Below, piece by piece: positions 1-8,555 of a stretch of DNA of 64,000 nt. Each line of letters opens with the position of its first letter. The first letter of the stretch is position 1. Both the position numbers and the translations under genes were made by a program. A model generated the notes under the pieces. It saw nothing but the letters and a program-made list of their open reading frames with translations, searched no databases and was not told where the DNA came from. Source of the DNA: Candidatus Shikimatogenerans bostrichidophilus (GTDB taxonomy: Bacteria; Bacteroidota; Bacteroidia; Flavobacteriales; Blattabacteriaceae); NCBI GenBank assembly GCA_029851345.1, contig CP099831.1, positions 121,514 to 185,513 on the forward strand, given 5' to 3'.

Positions 1-1341
1 CAAATATATATAATAGGTGGATATGTTAGAAATTTATTATTAAATAAATCAACTAAAGATATAGATATTGTAACTACAGGTGATAGTATTAAATTAGCTA
101 AAATATTTTTTAAATTAATAAAAGCAAAACAAATTTTTTTTTTTAAAAGATACAAAACTGCTATTGTTAAATATAAAAAATATCAGATTGAATTTGTAAG
201 TACTCGTAAAGAATTTTATAATATTTATAATAATAAACCATATATAAAATTATTAAAAAATATAAAAGAAGATCAAAAACGTAGAGATTTTACTATAAAT
301 ACAATTGCAATTAATTTAAGTTATAAAAAAATAGGAGAAATAATAGATCCTTTTAATGGTATTAATGATATAAAGAATAAAATTATAAAAACTCCAATTG
401 ATCCTGATAAAATATTTTTTGATGATCCGTTAAGAATGTTAAGAGCTATTAGATTTCACACAATATTTAATTTTAAAATAGATAAAAAAATTATTTATTC
501 TATTTTAAATAATATAAATAGAATTAGAATAATAGCTATAGAAAGAATAATTTTAGAATTTAATAAAATTTTAATGGCTAATAAACCTTCTCAAGGATTA
601 ATACTAATGGATAAACTTGGATTTTTATCTATAATATTACCAGAATTTGTTGAATTAAAAAAAAAAATAAATAATACTAAAAACTGTTTTAAACATACAT
701 TAAAAGTACTGGATAAAATTTGTAAATTTAATAAAAATTTATGGTTTAGATGGGCTACTTTATTACATGATATTGGGAAACCAATATCAAAAAAATTTTA
801 TAAAAATAAAGGATGGACATTTTATAATCATGAAATAATAGGATCTAATATGATACCATATATATTTTATAAATTAAAATTACCTATAAAAAAAAATTTA
901 AAATATATACAAACTATTATAAAATATAGTAATATGCCTATAATTTTAATTAATAAAAATATTAAAATTAAAACTATAAGAAAATTTATAAATAAGGTAG
1001 GAATAAAAATTATAAAAGATATTATTTTATTATCGTTATATGATATAACGACTAAATTTAAAAAAAAAAAATATAAACAACAAAAAAAAATAATTAAATT
1101 ATATAATACAATTATTAAAATAGAAAATGAAGATAAAATATATAATATTAAGCTTTCTATTAATGGTCATGATATAATAAATTATTTTAAAATAAAACCT
1201 AGTAAAATTGTAGGTATTATAAAAAATAAAATAAAATATAAAATTATTAAAGGTGAACTTAAAAATAAATTGAATGATATTTTTAAATATATGAAAAAAA
1301 TTGGATATAAAATTATAAAAAAATATAATTATGAATATTAA
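1..1341 (+). CDS. cca: CCA-adding tRNA nucleotidyltransferase, 5' end outside window
   Basis: This enzyme adds or repairs the 3' CCA of tRNAs using CTP and ATP, without a template. The frame is open from base 1, so the start lies upstream; the first in-window ATG (436) is internal. Visible residues 1-25 hold the nucleotidyltransferase signature GGYVRNLLL followed by the metal-binding KDIDIVT; KRRDFTIN lies near residue 95 and the RMLRAIRF helix near 145. A C-terminal HD-domain motif (LLHDIGKP, then NHEIIGS) sits near residue 255, as in many bacterial CCA enzymes. It overlaps the next gene by 11 bases. The family call is firm; only the N-terminal few residues are missing. Confidence 0.95.
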   Translation, partial: QIYIIGGYVRNLLLNKSTKDIDIVTTGDSIKLAKIFFKLIKAKQIFFFKRYKTAIVKYKKYQIEFVSTRKEFYNIYNNKPYIKLLKNIKEDQKRRDFTINTIAINLSYKKIGEIIDPFNGINDIKNKIIKTPIDPDKIFFDDPLRMLRAIRFHTIFNFKIDKKIIYSILNNINRIRIIAIERIILEFNKILMANKPSQGLILMDKLGFLSIILPEFVELKKKINNTKNCFKHTLKVLDKICKFNKNLWFRWATLLHDIGKPISKKFYKNKGWTFYNHEIIGSNMIPYIFYKLKLPIKKNLKYIQTIIKYSNMPIILINKNIKIKTIRKFINKVGIKIIKDIILLSLYDITTKFKKKKYKQQKKIIKLYNTIIKIENEDKIYNIKLSINGHDIINYFKIKPSKIVGIIKNKIKYKIIKGELKNKLNDIFKYMKKIGYKIIKKYNYEY

Positions 1342-1801
1342 TAAAGGAAGTAATAATAATAAAACTTTTATAGATTATAAAAATAAAAAAATATATATAA
1401 TTAATATTAATAATATATATAAATATATTATTTTAAATTTTTATAAAAATGAAAGGAAAATAAGTTATTATATATTATTATTCCCATATAAAATAATAAT
1501 ACCACAAAATTTAAATTTAATTAAATTAAAATTTTTATTAAATAAATTAAAAATAAAATATATAATTAATAATTATAATCTATATTTGTATTCAATGCCT
1601 ATATTTATACCCATAGAAAAAATATATATATTTTTTTATAGATTTTTTTATGAATTAATTAAAAAAAAGAAAATTGATATAAATAAATTATTTTTATTAA
1701 TGTTTATAAATTTTGTATATAAAAAAACCAAAATTAATAAATTATTATCGAATATTAAATTTTTAATTTATTTTATAAAAAAAATATATAAAATTAATTA
1801 A
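1331..1801 (+). CDS. Putative orphan MutL C-terminal domain remnant
   Basis: The 156-residue product is not securely recognised. Its pattern resembles the C-terminal dimerisation domain of MutL: a strand-strand-helix start (FIDYKNKKIYIININNIYKY), then YYILLFPYKIIIPQN, which matches the QLLFP-x-x-IELSP segment of that domain, then a helix, a short strand and MPIFIP where MutL has a VPxxL-like turn. The GHKL ATPase half is absent and the metal-binding tail is not visible. It starts inside the end of cca, so co-transcription is likely. MutS is encoded at 23942-26479. A degraded, possibly non-functional mutL fragment is the best guess; an unrelated lineage-specific protein remains possible. Confidence 0.4.
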   Translation: MNINKGSNNNKTFIDYKNKKIYIININNIYKYIILNFYKNERKISYYILLFPYKIIIPQNLNLIKLKFLLNKLKIKYIINNYNLYLYSMPIFIPIEKIYIFFYRFFYELIKKKKIDINKLFLLMFINFVYKKTKINKLLSNIKFLIYFIKKIYKIN

Positions 1802-2408
1802 TTGGAATATAAATTATTTTTTTTTGTTTATAAAATGTATTAGTATAATATTTTTTTAAATATATTATAGAATATTTATTATTTAATTTTATATCATCTT
1901 TTTTAATACCTGTTAAATAAATAATACCATTTTTTATAATATGTCTAGATTTTTTTTTTATATTATTTTTTAATAATTTATAAACATTATTTATATTAGA
2001 TAAATATCTACTTATAATAAAATCAAATTTTTTTTTTATATTTTGTATTCTATTATTAATTAAAATAACATTTTTAATATTTAAAATTTTTATTATTTTT
2101 TTTAATATTAAAATTTTTTTAGTTATAGAATCGACTAAATAAAATTTGGTTTTATTAAAAATAATAGATAATGGAATACCGGGGAAACCCCCTCCAGTCC
2201 CAGCATCCATAATTTCACTATTTGGTAAAAAATTTATAATATTTAAGATCGATAATGAATATTGAATATGATTAATATAAAATTTTTTTAAACTATTATA
2301 AGAAATCAAATTAATTTTTTTTTTATAATATTTATGAATTTTTTTTAAAATAAAAAATTTTTTAATATGATTTTTATTTAATTTTATTGAATTTTTATAA
2401 AATTTCAT
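1794..2408 (-). CDS. rsmG: 16S rRNA (guanine-N7) methyltransferase RsmG
   Basis: RsmG methylates N7 of G527 in the 530 loop of 16S rRNA using SAM. At 204 residues it has normal family length. The SAM-binding motif DAGTGGGFPGIPL lies at residues 68-80, followed by YLVDSITKKILILK, the acidic end of strand 2 with the SxxKK pattern typical of GidB/RsmG, and FIISRYLSNI, corresponding to the family's D/S-R-A segment. It converges with the preceding gene, overlapping by 8 bases at the stop codons. The family assignment is strong. Confidence 0.93.
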   Translation of the reverse strand: MKFYKNSIKLNKNHIKKFFILKKIHKYYKKKINLISYNSLKKFYINHIQYSLSILNIINFLPNSEIMDAGTGGGFPGIPLSIIFNKTKFYLVDSITKKILILKKIIKILNIKNVILINNRIQNIKKKFDFIISRYLSNINNVYKLLKNNIKKKSRHIIKNGIIYLTGIKKDDIKLNNKYSIIYLKKYYTNTFYKQKKIIYIPIN

Positions 2409-2459
2409 ATAATATTTTTTTAATTTAAAAATTAGATTAAATATTTATAATATAAGTGG

Positions 2460-2533
2460 GGTGAACGACTGGATTTGAACCAGCAGCTTTCAGAACCACA
2501 ATCTGATGCTCTACCTATTAAGCTACGTTCACC
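2460..2533 (-). tRNA. tRNA-His (GTG)
   Basis: On the minus strand a complete cloverleaf folds with a 5-bp anticodon stem TCAGA/TCTGA around loop TTGTGGT, giving anticodon GTG. The extra 5' G (G-1) opposite C73, the histidine identity pair, is present. The three bases after C73 (2457-2459) read CCA, so the tail may be genome-encoded here or match by chance. It lies between rsmG and the divergent aspS. Confidence 0.95.
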
Positions 2534-2597
2534 ATCAAAAAAAAATATAAATATTTTTTTTTAAAATTAAAAATTATTAAATTTATAAAAAATTATT

Positions 2598-4292
2598 ATG
2601 TATAGAACTCATAATTGTGGTGAATTACGAAAATCAAATATAAATGATAAGGTTATATTATCAGGCTGGGTTAATAGTATAAGATCAATGAAAAATAAAT
2701 TTTTTATTGACTTAAGAGATTTTTATGGAATTACTCAATTATTAATTTATAAAAGGAAAATAAAAATAAAAAATGAATATTTAATAAATATCTCAGGGTT
2801 AGTTATAAAAAGAAAATTTCCAAATTTAAAAATAAAAACAGGTTATATAGAAATTTTAGTTAATAAATATAAAATTTTAAATAAATCTATAAAATTACCA
2901 TTTAATATAAAAGATAAAATAAAAAAAAATAATATAAATTTATTAACTTATAGATATTTATATATAAGAAATATAAAAATAAAAAATAATTTAATAATTA
3001 AATCAAATTTATTAAATATTATAAGACATTTTTTTATAAAAGAAAAATTCTTGGAAATTGAAACTCCAATATTAGTAAAAGAAACATCAGAAGGAGCAAA
3101 TAATTTTATAGTACCATATAGGAAAAGTAAAGGGTTATTTTATTCTTTACCACAATCTCCTCAAACTTTTAAACAATTACTTATGATAGGTGGTATAGAT
3201 AAATATTATCAAATAGCTAAATGTTTTAGGGATGAAGATATAAGAAAAGATAGACAACCTGAATTTTTACAATTAGATATAGAAATGTCTTTTGTTAAAA
3301 TAAAGCAAATTTATTTATTAATAAAAAAATTTTTAAAATATATTTTCTTAAAAATACATAAAATTAAATTAATAAATATAAAAAAAATTACTTACAAAAA
3401 AATAATAAATAAGTATAAAACTGATAAACCAGATTTAAGATATAAAATTTATAAAATTAAAATAAAAAATAAATATTTTAAAAAAAAATTTTTAAAATAT
3501 AAAATTTTTTCAATTATATTACCAAACTATTTAAATATAAAAAATATATTAAAATTTAATATAAGATTATTTTTAAAACAATATGTTTGTAAAAAAGAAA
3601 ATATAATAATTTACAATTTAAATTTAAATATTTTTAATTATAAAAATATATTTAAAAATAATAAAATAATAAAAAAAATAATTAATAAATATTTTTTTTC
3701 AAAATTTGATATATTATTAATTTTATTAATTCCTAAAAGTAATAATAAAAAAATTTGGCAAATAAAAAAAAAAATAAATGAATTTTTATTTAGATCAAAA
3801 TATAATAAAGAAATTTATATTCCAATATTTATTTATAAGTTTCCTTTATTTAAACTAAATAAATTAAAAAATATCTATGAATGTTATCATCATCCTTTTA
3901 CTAAGCCATGGAATAATAAAAATAAAATTACAAAAGATATGTTAGCTCAATCTTATGATCTAATAATAAATGGGATAGAAATTGGAAGTGGATCTATACG
4001 CATAGATAAAAATATAATACAAAAAAAAATTTTTTCATTTATAGGATTATCTAAATTAAATATAAAAAAAAATTTTAATTTTTTTCTTAAAGCATTAAAT
4101 TATGGGACGCCACCACATGGTGGGATAGGAATAGGTATTGATAGATTAATATTATCTTTATTTAATAAAAAAAATATCCAAGATATTATTGCTTTTCCTA
4201 AAAATTATTTAAATAAAGATATTATGATAAATACTCCTACAAAAATTGATAAAAAAAAATTACTTAAATTAGGATTAAAAATTATAAAATAA
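2598..4292 (+). CDS. aspS: Aspartyl-tRNA synthetase
   Basis: This class II synthetase charges tRNA-Asp. The N-terminal OB-fold begins MYRTHNCGELR and contains VILSGWVNSIR and DLRDFYGITQLL. The class II core shows FLEIETPILVKETSEGANNF, motif 2 near residues 208-222 (CFRDEDIRKDRQPEF, with LDIEMSF just after) and motif 3 near 508-521 (GIGIGIDRLILSL). At 564 residues it is slightly short of the usual 580-590; the bacterial GAD insertion between motifs 2 and 3 is present in position but strongly diverged and lysine-rich. It begins a same-strand run aspS-rpsO-pnp-rpoD. Confidence 0.97.
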   Translation: MYRTHNCGELRKSNINDKVILSGWVNSIRSMKNKFFIDLRDFYGITQLLIYKRKIKIKNEYLINISGLVIKRKFPNLKIKTGYIEILVNKYKILNKSIKLPFNIKDKIKKNNINLLTYRYLYIRNIKIKNNLIIKSNLLNIIRHFFIKEKFLEIETPILVKETSEGANNFIVPYRKSKGLFYSLPQSPQTFKQLLMIGGIDKYYQIAKCFRDEDIRKDRQPEFLQLDIEMSFVKIKQIYLLIKKFLKYIFLKIHKIKLINIKKITYKKIINKYKTDKPDLRYKIYKIKIKNKYFKKKFLKYKIFSIILPNYLNIKNILKFNIRLFLKQYVCKKENIIIYNLNLNIFNYKNIFKNNKIIKKIINKYFFSKFDILLILLIPKSNNKKIWQIKKKINEFLFRSKYNKEIYIPIFIYKFPLFKLNKLKNIYECYHHPFTKPWNNKNKITKDMLAQSYDLIINGIEIGSGSIRIDKNIIQKKIFSFIGLSKLNIKKNFNFFLKALNYGTPPHGGIGIGIDRLILSLFNKKNIQDIIAFPKNYLNKDIMINTPTKIDKKKLLKLGLKIIK

Positions 4293-4313
4293 TAAAAAAA
4301 ACATAAAAAAATT

Positions 4314-4535
4314 ATGATAAAAAAACAAATCTATTATATAAATTATATTAAAAGATTAACTTTAAAAATTTTTAAATTAAATGAACATTTAAAAAATAAT
4401 AAAAAAGATTATAATACTGTTAGATCTTTATTAAAAAAAGTTACATTAAGAAAAAAACAATTAAAATATTTAAAAAATAAAGATTATAATTTTTATAATA
4501 TAATAAAAAAAAAATTTAAAATACGTAAATTATAA
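4314..4535 (+). CDS. rpsO: Ribosomal protein uS15
   Basis: uS15 binds the central domain of 16S rRNA and helps form the subunit bridge. The 73 residues contain the signatures LTLKIFKLNEHLKNNKKDY and RSLLKKVTLRKKQLKYLKNKD, and the end FKIRKL matches the usual L-x-I-R-K ending. It is about 15 residues shorter than typical (88-89) because the N-terminal helix is reduced. It lies 21 bases after aspS and 11 before pnp; rpsO-pnp is a widely conserved pair. Confidence 0.93.
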   Translation: MIKKQIYYINYIKRLTLKIFKLNEHLKNNKKDYNTVRSLLKKVTLRKKQLKYLKNKDYNFYNIIKKKFKIRKL

Positions 4536-4546
4536 TAAAAAGATAT

Positions 4547-6604
4547 ATGTTTAAAATTATAAAAAGAAAAATAAAATTAAAAAATTATAGTAAAGATATA
4601 ATTTTAGAAACAGGATTATTAGCAAATCAATCGAATGGATCTATTATAGTAAAATTAGGTAAAACTATTATTTTATCTACTGTAGTTTTTGGTAAAATTA
4701 TAGAAGAAAATATTAATTTTGTTCCTCTTACCATTGATTATAGAGAAAAATATTTTGCCGGTGGAAAAATTCCAGGAGGATATATTAAAAGGGAAGGGAA
4801 ACCTACAGATGAAGAAATAATAATCATGAGAATGGTAGATAGATTAATTAGACCTTTTATACCAAAAAATATAACTAGAGAAATACAAATTATGATAAAC
4901 TTATTATCTTATGATAAAAATGTTGTATCACCAGATGGATTAGTAGGATTAGCAGCTTCTTCTTGTTTAATAACTTCAGGTATACCAAATTATGGACCAG
5001 TTTCTCAAATAAGAATAGGGAAAATTAATGATAAATACATTCTTAATCCTACCATAGATCAAATAAAAAAATCAAAAGTTAATTTTGTAATTGGAGGTTC
5101 TGAAGATAATATAGTTATGATAGAAGGAGATATGAATCAAATAAATAATAAAGAATTTATAAAAATTTTAAAAATATCTCATAAGTTTATAAAATATCAA
5201 ATAAAAGAACAAATAAAATTTTATTTTAAAACTATTAAATATAAAAAAATAAAAAATAAAGTTTTTAAATTTTATAAAAATAAAAAAATAAAAAAATATA
5301 TAAAAAAATATTTTTATAAAAAAATTTTACTTTTTATAAGAAAAAAAACCAATAAAAAAAAAAGATCTACTAAATTTGATAATTTATTTTTAAAATTTAA
5401 AAATAAAATAAATAAAAATATATTTATTAAAAATGAAATTTTATTAAAAAAATACTATAATTATTATAAAAAAAAAGCTGTAAATAAAATAATTAAATTA
5501 AACAAAAGATTAGATGGTAGATTTATACATCAAATACGTAATATATCGGGTATTATTAATTATTTACCTGGAGCTCATGGATCTGCATTATTTACAAGAG
5601 GAGAAACACAATGTTTAACTACAGTAACTTTAGGAAATTCTTTAGATATAAATAGAATAGACAATTTAGTAGTCGAATCTAATGAAAAATTTTATTTACA
5701 CTATAATTTTCATCCATTTTCTACAGGTGAAGTAAAACAAATACGTGGTATTTCTAGAAGAGAAATAGGTCATGGATATTTAGCTAAAAAAGCTTTAAAA
5801 ATTATAATCCCGAAAAATCCTTATACTATTAGAATAGTTTCTGAAATTTTAGAATCTAATGGATCTTCATCGATGGCAACGGTATGTGGAGGGACTTTAG
5901 CTTTAATTGATGCTGGAATAAAAATAAAAAATTTAGTTGGAGGATTAGCTATAGGGATAATTTTATTAAAAAAAAAAATAGTAATATTACCTGATATTTT
6001 AGGAGAAGAAGATCATTATGGAGAAATGGATTTTAAAATAACTAGGACTATTAAAGGTATTACCTCTTGTCAAATGGATATTAAAAATAGTAAAATTAAT
6101 TTATTTAATAAAAATTTATTAAAAAAAATATTAAATATTTCTAAAAGTTATATAAATTTAATAATAAGTAAATTAATAAAAATTTTAGTAAAATCAAAAA
6201 GTAATTTTAAATTTATAAAACCTAAATATTCAATTATAAAAATACCTAAAGAATATATAGGAGTAATAATTGGAGGAGGAGGTAAAAATATCCAAGATAT
6301 AGAAGTAAATACTAATACAAATATTATAATAACAGAAATAAATAATTTAGGTGTAATTGAAATTTTTGGTAGTAAAGATATTGACATAAATAAAGCAATT
6401 AATAATATTAAACGCATTATTTTTATACCAATAAAAGACAATATTTATAAAGCCAATATAAAAAAAATAAATAAAACAGAATTAATTTTTACTATTTCTA
6501 ATATAGTAAAATCATCCTTATTATTATCTAAAAATCAATATAAAAAAATTAAAAATAAATATAAAAAAAAAGATATTATTTATGTTAAATATTTAGGTAT
6601 TTAA
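4547..6604 (+). CDS. pnp: Polyribonucleotide nucleotidyltransferase (PNPase)
   Basis: PNPase degrades RNA 3'-5' by phosphorolysis. Two RNase PH domains are visible: the first with DYREKYFAGGKIPGGYIKRE, the second with RLDGRFIHQIR, HGSALFTRGETQ and the catalytic region PDILGEEDHYGEMDFK. A KH domain (IGVIIGGGGKNIQDIE) lies near residues 563-620. The C-terminal S1 domain is present only as a badly diverged stretch (IYKANIKKINKTELIFTIS...), and the usual GLVHIS core is not recognisable. The length of 685 compares with about 710-750 in free-living relatives. The all-alpha linker is lysine-rich. Confidence 0.97.
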   Translation: MFKIIKRKIKLKNYSKDIILETGLLANQSNGSIIVKLGKTIILSTVVFGKIIEENINFVPLTIDYREKYFAGGKIPGGYIKREGKPTDEEIIIMRMVDRLIRPFIPKNITREIQIMINLLSYDKNVVSPDGLVGLAASSCLITSGIPNYGPVSQIRIGKINDKYILNPTIDQIKKSKVNFVIGGSEDNIVMIEGDMNQINNKEFIKILKISHKFIKYQIKEQIKFYFKTIKYKKIKNKVFKFYKNKKIKKYIKKYFYKKILLFIRKKTNKKKRSTKFDNLFLKFKNKINKNIFIKNEILLKKYYNYYKKKAVNKIIKLNKRLDGRFIHQIRNISGIINYLPGAHGSALFTRGETQCLTTVTLGNSLDINRIDNLVVESNEKFYLHYNFHPFSTGEVKQIRGISRREIGHGYLAKKALKIIIPKNPYTIRIVSEILESNGSSSMATVCGGTLALIDAGIKIKNLVGGLAIGIILLKKKIVILPDILGEEDHYGEMDFKITRTIKGITSCQMDIKNSKINLFNKNLLKKILNISKSYINLIISKLIKILVKSKSNFKFIKPKYSIIKIPKEYIGVIIGGGGKNIQDIEVNTNTNIIITEINNLGVIEIFGSKDIDINKAINNIKRIIFIPIKDNIYKANIKKINKTELIFTISNIVKSSLLLSKNQYKKIKNKYKKKDIIYVKYLGI

Positions 6605-6629
6605 TTATTTTTTTTAAAAAAAATAATTT

Positions 6630-7520
6630 ATGAATAAAATAAAAATTACAAATAAAGAAGAATCAAAATCTTTAAATAAATATTTACATGATATAAGTAA
6701 AATTCCTTTATTAAATAAAGAAAAGGAAAAAAAAATTGCAAAAATTATAAAAAAAGGAATAAATGCAAAAACGTCTAAAAAATATAAATATTTTAAGAAA
6801 AAAGCTCAAAAATTATTAATAAAATCAAATCTAAGATTTGTAGTCGCTATTGCTAAGCAATATCAAAATCAGGGATTAAGTTTATCAGATTTAATAAATG
6901 AAGGAAATTTAGGATTAATAAAAGCAGCACTTAGATTTGATGTAAAACGAGGATATAAATTTATTTCCTATGCAGTTTGGTGGATTAGACAAAGTATATT
7001 GCAAGCCATCGCTGATTTTTCTAAATGTGTTAGATCTCCTACTAATAAAATTGCATATTTAAATAAAATTAATAAAATTTATAGTTTATTAGAAAACAAA
7101 CTACAAAGACATCCTACTATAAGAGAATTATCAAAAAATTTATCAATATCTGAGAAAGAAATAGAAGAAATTTTAAAATTAGGTGGTAAACATATTTCAT
7201 TAGATGCACCATTAATAGAAGGGGAAGGTATTAATTTATATGATGTTATTAGTTCTAAAAAAATTCCTAATCCTAATAAATCCTTAGATAATGAATCTTT
7301 AATAAAAGATATAAAAAAATGTTTAAGTATTTTATCCAAAAGAGAAAAACAAGTAATTATTTTATCTTGTGGATTATTTGGATATAATGTAATGACATTT
7401 GAAGAAATTGCTCATTTATTTAAGCTAACTAGAGAAAGAGTTAGACAAATACAAATTAGCGCAATAAAAAAATTAAAGAAATCTAAAAAAAGTCAAATTT
7501 TAAAAAATTATTTAGGATAA
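6630..7520 (+). CDS. rpoD: Primary RNA polymerase sigma factor RpoD
   Basis: This is the housekeeping sigma-70 factor and probably the main promoter-recognition subunit in the cell. The 296 residues follow the short Bacteroidota form without region 1.1. Region 1.2 (SLNKYLHDISKIPLLNKEKE), region 2.1-2.4 (LIKSNLRFVVAIAKQYQNQG through the -10-reading YAVWWIRQSILQAI near residue 115), region 3 and region 4.2 (EEIAHLFKLTRERVRQIQ, near 253-275) are all present. Its stop codon is inside the left arm of a perfect hairpin, so transcription probably ends right there. Confidence 0.97.
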   Translation: MNKIKITNKEESKSLNKYLHDISKIPLLNKEKEKKIAKIIKKGINAKTSKKYKYFKKKAQKLLIKSNLRFVVAIAKQYQNQGLSLSDLINEGNLGLIKAALRFDVKRGYKFISYAVWWIRQSILQAIADFSKCVRSPTNKIAYLNKINKIYSLLENKLQRHPTIRELSKNLSISEKEIEEILKLGGKHISLDAPLIEGEGINLYDVISSKKIPNPNKSLDNESLIKDIKKCLSILSKREKQVIILSCGLFGYNVMTFEEIAHLFKLTRERVRQIQISAIKKLKKSKKSQILKNYLG

Positions 7521-7550
7521 GAGATATAAAATAAAATTTATATCTCTTAT
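7517..7550. terminator. Perfect 14-bp hairpin between convergent rpoD and pfkA
   Basis: Bases 7517-7530 (ATAAGAGATATAAA) and 7537-7550 are exact reverse complements around a 6-base loop. The rpoD stop codon lies inside the left arm and the pfkA stop is 16 bases beyond the right arm. A symmetric stem between tail-to-tail genes fits a bidirectional terminator or a 3'-end stabiliser; no long U-tract follows on the plus strand, so classical intrinsic termination is inferred, not shown. Confidence 0.65.
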
Positions 7551-7565
7551 ACATAGAATTTAATT

Positions 7566-8531
7566 TTAATAAAAATTATATTTTTTATATTTATAATATT
7601 TATTTTTTTTCTTTAAAATAGCAATATTAAAAGGAATATTTACACATTTATTATTAATTTGTCCAATGACTAAATTCTTTTTATAATTTATTAATTTATA
7701 AAAGGAATTTAATCCAAATTTTATTCCCAACATTCTATCATTATAACTAGGTGATCCACCTCTTTGAATATATCCTAAAATCGTACGTCTAAATTCAAAA
7801 GTTTTTATTTTATTTTTTAATTTATTATAAATTAATTTTGAAGCTGATCCTATTATATTATTTTCTGCTACAATAATAATATAAGATTTCAAAGATCTTT
7901 TTTTTAACAGATCCTTAATATGATCAATACTATATTTATTATTGTAAATTATATATAATGCGTTTAATGTAATACCACTATTAAATGCTAAATGACTAGT
8001 ATTACGACCCATAACTTCTATTATAAAAATCCTTTTATTAGATTTAGCAATTACGCTGATTTTTTCTATTGATTTTATAATAGCATTTAATGCAGTATCA
8101 TAACCTAAAGTTATATCTGTCCCATTAATATCATTATCTATAGTCCCAGGAATTCCAATAATTGGGAAATTATATTCTTTATTAAATAAATTAATACCTT
8201 TAAAAGATCCGTTTCCCCCAATTATAATTAATCCATCTATCTTATTTTTTCTTAAATTACTATAAGCTTGTTGCCTACCTTTATATGTTAAAAATAATTT
8301 AGATCTACCACTACCTATTATTGTACCTCCTATATTTATTATATTATTAACATTATTGTTAAGTAATTTTATATACTTATTAAATATTAACCCATCATAT
8401 CCATATTTATATCCTACACAAGGGATATTATAAGTAGTAGCTACATTAACTATTGTTTTTATAGCACTATTCATTCCTGGGGAATCTCCTCCTGAAGTAA
8501 TTATACCTATTTTTTTTATTAAAGGATACAT
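7566..8531 (-). CDS. pfkA: ATP-dependent 6-phosphofructokinase
   Basis: The enzyme phosphorylates fructose 6-phosphate to fructose 1,6-bisphosphate, the committing step of glycolysis. The 321 residues match PfkA length. ATP-binding GIITSGGDSPGMNSAI is near residues 9-24, the family GGNGSFKG appears near 105, and the catalytic loop PGTIDNDINGTD near 128-139. FEFRRTILGYIQRGGSPSYNDR is the substrate-binding segment. Retention in so small a genome suggests phosphoenolpyruvate supply for the shikimate genes in this window. It converges on rpoD. Confidence 0.96.
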   Translation of the reverse strand: MYPLIKKIGIITSGGDSPGMNSAIKTIVNVATTYNIPCVGYKYGYDGLIFNKYIKLLNNNVNNIINIGGTIIGSGRSKLFLTYKGRQQAYSNLRKNKIDGLIIIGGNGSFKGINLFNKEYNFPIIGIPGTIDNDINGTDITLGYDTALNAIIKSIEKISVIAKSNKRIFIIEVMGRNTSHLAFNSGITLNALYIIYNNKYSIDHIKDLLKKRSLKSYIIIVAENNIIGSASKLIYNKLKNKIKTFEFRRTILGYIQRGGSPSYNDRMLGIKFGLNSFYKLINYKKNLVIGQINNKCVNIPFNIAILKKKNKYYKYKKYNFY

Positions 8532-8555
8532 ATCAATTAAAATTATAAAGATTTT

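Noticed and set aside
6148..6441. Hydrophobic minus-strand frame inside pnp
   Set aside because: It is antisense to the conserved KH domain of pnp and has no independent signal.
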